Assembly (NCBI GenBank): GCA_030062745.1
Contig: CP099845.1
Span: 18,950,903-19,014,902, forward strand
Direction of reading: 5' to 3'
From: Capitulum mitella
Taxonomy: Eukaryota; Arthropoda; Thecostraca; Pollicipedomorpha; Pollicipedidae
DNA length: 64,000 bases
A program made the position numbers and the translations under genes. Shown piece after piece: positions 60,056 to 64,000 of the stretch. Below the pieces are notes generated by a model. It was not told the DNA's origin, made no database searches, and was given only the letters and a program-made list of their open reading frames with translations. Each line of letters starts with the position of its first letter. Position 1 is the stretch's first letter.

Positions 60056-60947
60056 ATGCAAAAATGTCGACCAAACACACGACGAAACATTTGATAAATA
60101 GACACGGCCGCCCCATACCAGGTCAGATCTCTTCTAGTCAGCTGCCAGCTGGCCACTTTATAATAGTTAATCTCCTCCAGGACTCGAGCCCGGTGCCACG
60201 GGACCCAGGTGTTAGATCTCATCTCCCGGTAATGGGGTGGTTAGTTTGAAGCTACTACGAAAATCCCACATTCTTAGGGTCTAGCAATGCGGCCGGAAAC
60301 AAAACCAAACGGCAATCGGCATCCCTTGTCATTATCCGCCCCCCCCCCCTTCCCCTACAAAAAAGCATAATGTGTGTTGACCATGACCATCGCGTGACAG
60401 CTACGTAGCCAGGCATCAAAAACCTTCAACAATGTCCATCAGTCTCTCTCGGTATGGCGTGCAAAAGTGCGTGGTTGCGTGTACTGACATTTGGAAAAAT
60501 AGCGCCAAAACTGCTACTATGAAACCAAGTTTTGACTTACGACCTTCACCTGGCCCTGTGAATTTGTGTACAAATTGTGCAATTCTGTACAATCTGTGTA
60601 CAATTTTGTGCACAAACAAAATTGTCTTTGTATGCTCGCTCAACTTCTTATCGATGAAGTAATAGAAAGTTTTACCTTCCATCTTAAAAACACTACTTTT
60701 GGTAGCCATTTTCCTTTTACCCACAACCGGGCCAAAAATGGCCTCAGGTGGCTTCCAAAGACGTTGCCAGACTCCGGCCCTGAGCAGAACAGAATTATGA
60801 AATTTTGTTACAGCACATAGAAAGAATAGGAAGGAAAAGTGGCCCAGTCTTGTGAAGCTGTGTCAAAAGCCCTGCAAATGGCAAGCAAAAAACCCAAGAG
60901 GGGCGGATTCAGCCCTCCCCCTGCTGGAAATAGGGTTAAAGTATATT

Positions 60948-61420
60948 GGGGTTTAAGGCACATTAATCTGAGCCTTGAAACCATCCACGCAGACCACTTG
61001 GGTAACTTTTTCCAAAAATTTCAGAATTTCCTCATTCGCGTTTGTCCGTTCGCCATTTTAGCATTTTTGAAGGTCGTCATTTTGCCGTTCGCTATTTGGC
61101 CGTTCTCCTTTTTAGTATGTCGCCTTCTTACATGTCGCCATTTTAACCGTTTCCCATTTAGCCCCCTTCGCCATTTTGGCCCGTCGCCTTTTTTACATGT
61201 CGCCATTTTAACGTTCGTCATTGGCTAGTGTCACTTTTTTCCATGTTGTCATTTTGCCCTCCGCCATTTAGTCAGTAGCAGTTTTGACGTGTTGCCTTTT
61301 TTCCATACCATCATTTTGCCGTTTTCCATTTGGCCAGTCGTCATTTTCACAGGTCGCCTTTCAACAGGTTGTCATGTAGCATTCGCCATCAAGCATTCGC
61401 CTAAAGCCAGTTGCCATTTT
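60948..61420 (-). repeat. AAATGGCGA array, reverse orientation, with unique head (copy 1)
   Basis: A head (GGGGTTTAAGGCACATTAATC ... CACGCAGACCACTTGGGTAA, in part) is followed by TCGCCATTT-type units, the reverse complement of the array at 59.6 kb. The same head and array recur at 62.13 kb. Confidence 0.8.
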
Positions 61421-62132
61421 TACTTTTCTGCATTTTTTCCGGGCACCCAAGAGTCCGGCAGGGGACCCTACCGGCCTGTAGGGACCTCCTGCTAATCTGT
61501 GGGTCACCTTGCCGACCTGTGGAATCCCTGCCAACCTTTTCAAGGCCACTGCTGTCCAAGAGCCCCACATGAAGTGAGAGGGCCAAAAGCTTGGCGAGGA
61601 CCCCACGGAATTTTTTCCCTGGCTGCGTCCCTGATTTCTGCGATACTTACGCCAAAGCATTTATTTTTATCCCATTTTTTTTCGGCGGCCCCTCCACAAG
61701 CTTGGGCCTATTAGGATGTGGGCCCATCAGGACGTTTTTTCTTTAGGAGCAAAATGATATGTTTGCCTTCAAGCTTTGCGGATGGGGGCAGCTGCCCCGT
61801 CCTCCACCCGCTTCCCCCTTATCCGTCGCCCATGGTCCGTCCATCTTCTTGCCTTTTCGTCCGACCATTTGTCCGCCCGTCAGAAAGAAAGACGAACGAC
61901 GAATGAGTCGTACATTTCTTCGTTCGTCCGTCCATTCGGGCCGTCAGAACCAAGCAGATTTTTAGTCGGAGCGTCCAACTGTCACTCCATCCAGTCCAAA
62001 CAGTCCAGACTGCTTTATTGTATCTTTCCGCATTGTTACTACCTACAAAGTGCCTTTTCTGGCTTTTCGCAACGAAGACCGTCCGCCAATGAATTGCACC
62101 ACTGAATGATGGGTTTAAGGTACAGGCTTTAA

Positions 62133-62605
62133 GGTACATTGGGGTTTAAGGTACATAATCTGAGCCCTAACTCACCCACGCAAACCACTGGGTAAAATGT
62201 ATTCTAAAAAATGTCGTCATTTTGTCATCCGCATTTATCCGCTCACCATTTTGGCACGTCGCCTTTTTGCATGTTACCATTTTGCCTTTCGCCGTTTAGC
62301 TGTTAGCTGTAGACATTAAAAAAGGTGACACGCCATTTTGGCGTGTCGCCTTTTTTAATGTCGCCATTTTGCCGTTCGCCATTTGGCCATTCGCCATTTT
62401 GGCGTGTCGCCTTTTTAGCGTGTCGCCATTTTGCCGTTCGCCATTTTGGCGAGTCGCCATTTTTGCATGTCGCCATTTTGCCTTTCGCCATTTGGCCATT
62501 CGCCATTTTAACGTGTCGCCATTTTTACACGTCGCCCTTCAGCATTTGCCATCCCGCATTCGTCCAAAAAGACATTCGCCATTTCTACGTTTCGACATTT
62601 TGTTC
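62133..62605 (-). repeat. AAATGGCGA array, reverse orientation, with unique head (copy 2)
   Basis: It has the same organisation as the copy at 60948: a GGGGTTTAAGGTACATAATC head with CACGCAAACCACTGGGTAA, then TCGCCATTT-type units, and an end with GCATTTGCCATCCCGCATTCG that resembles the first copy's end. The two copies form a direct repeat spaced about 1185 bases apart. Confidence 0.8.
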
Positions 62606-64000
62606 GGACATCAATGTCCCCTGCCATTTATATGCATGGATGGCGGAAATGGCCCTTGGGAAAAATCACCATATGTTGCCGTAATCAAAAACGTTGCTGC
62701 ACTTGAAATCTCAGACGCCATTTTACCCGGCACAAAACGAAAAATTTTCGGCGAAAACGTATCCAAAAGATTACTCAAGCTACCGTTTCCTTTTCTGAGC
62801 GAACCTTCAGCTTAAATTATTGTCGAAATGAAAGGTGGTATTCATGTCACACAGAATGGGCATTCCCTTGGATTTTATGGCTGTTCGAAAACTGTGGGAA
62901 CAACTGCAATGCAACAAAAAAGTTTTATATTTCTAGCACAAAAATATGCGGCATTCTTTCCCGATTTCGCCTGTTTGCTTAAAATTGGACAATTACGTCC
63001 TTTATCACATATCCAGTTGTTTAAAGCAATGAAGGTGCAAAGTCACTACAACGATACACAAAAATGGGTGATCTACATTTCATGGTTCTTCAGATATTTT
63101 AACCATTACGCGACACAGAGAATGACATTTTCTAAAGCACATGACACGTGGGTTTTCGGTGGACTGGCTGGGACCGTGCTGATCCGTTTCAATTCAGGGT
63201 TATTATACAGCGGACTGAGGTACCTTTTCCGTGGACAATTATTACCGGTGCTTTAAGACGCAGCATACAACTTTTTTGTAACCATGTGGTTGGTAGCACT
63301 ATATGGACACTGAACAATGCTGTGTAGTGTAGGACACTACACATACTGTGTCGCATCAACAGCAAAGCGGATGTGAAAGCGAGTTTCTAAATAAATCATA
63401 AACAAGGAGTGGGTTGTTTGTCATCTCCGGAGAATGGGGTTTGGGTCCCGTGCCAGTGACTGTAAAATACGTCTTTTGTTTTTTGTGGGAAGTTTTGTGA
63501 AGAGTGGGGTGAAAAGATCATCAGACTTATAAAAAAATAATGTAGCCAAATGTTTATTTCACAATAATATTGAGAATTTCAGAACACTGCGTACTCTGTG
63601 TTCCTTCTATTTTAATTCACTACATTCAAATATTCACTCACTGGGATAGATATCAATGAGAGGATGGCGTTTTTCTTCCTTTCAGCAGCAAACATTCAAC
63701 CTCCACGACAGACAACTCGCACTTATTTGTCCGTGATCATCTTGACTTTCCTCGGAGAACTACGTCTTCCCTTCGCTTACCTAATCCGTGTACCCAACAG
63801 AGAGGAATATTACTAAAGCACAGACGACGAAACAAAAGAAGAGATGTGAAGGAGACCACAAGAAGATTTTGTGATCCTTTTTTCCAATTTTTTTTCACAC
63901 GTAGATTTACAAGATAGATATCCCGGACAAACGCCGTTCCCACGTCTGCCATGTGAAAGATTCCTCCCTAGTCACAGCCTCTAAAAGATAGCCGTGGATG
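62606..64000. other. AT-rich end of window without a recognised gene
   Basis: A 142-codon open frame on the plus strand (62828-63256) shows no recognised motif and is probably chance. Nothing else is supported. Confidence 0.4.

Noticed and set aside
62828..63256. 142-codon open frame as a gene
   Set aside because: No motif, no supporting splice sites, and AT-rich context with chance-length open frames.

Overview
This is a window of metazoan nuclear DNA. It has three multi-exon protein genes with canonical GT/AG introns, long simple-sequence repeats such as (AT)n and (CT)n, many minisatellites, and GC-rich exons and CpG islands in an AT-richer background. All three genes are conserved animal genes. 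The intron density and repeat style would suit an invertebrate, possibly an arthropod such as a crustacean, but the sequence does not prove this. There is nothing bacterial here: no operons, no ribosome binding sites and no CRISPR array.

Layout. (1) 1-4150: no recognisable gene. (2) 4151-11402, minus strand: a complete or nearly complete polypeptide N-acetylgalactosaminyltransferase (GALNT) gene in 11 exons. All intron phases agree and it encodes about 631 residues: signal anchor, GT-A catalytic domain, then a ricin-type lectin domain. (3) 15234-19126: a full-length DNA transposon with terminal inverted repeats and a TATAA target duplication. It carries one intact 938-codon ORF on the minus strand with DDE-transposase hallmarks, and it has inserted into a degenerate GC-rich minisatellite that continues on both sides. 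(4) 21220-25548, plus strand: a complete ERLEC1 (erlectin/XTP3-B) gene, 8 exons and 480 residues, an ER lectin of glycoprotein quality control. (5) 27704-54653, minus strand: a TRIP11/GMAP-210 golgin gene with 12 recognised exons and about 1660 residues. It converges on ERLEC1. Its first exon, which should carry the amphipathic lipid-packing sensor, was not found. (6) 54654-64000: no recognisable gene. The stretch holds a pogo/Tigger-like repeat trace and three arrays of a short AAATGGCGA-type repeat in opposite orientations.

The three cellular genes all act in the secretory pathway: ER lectin, Golgi golgin tether and Golgi O-glycosylation initiator. This may be coincidence. TRIP11 introns hold most of the minisatellites and most of the GGCCGG-rich islands. 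The most novel object is the 3.9-kb transposon, whose superfamily I could not assign.
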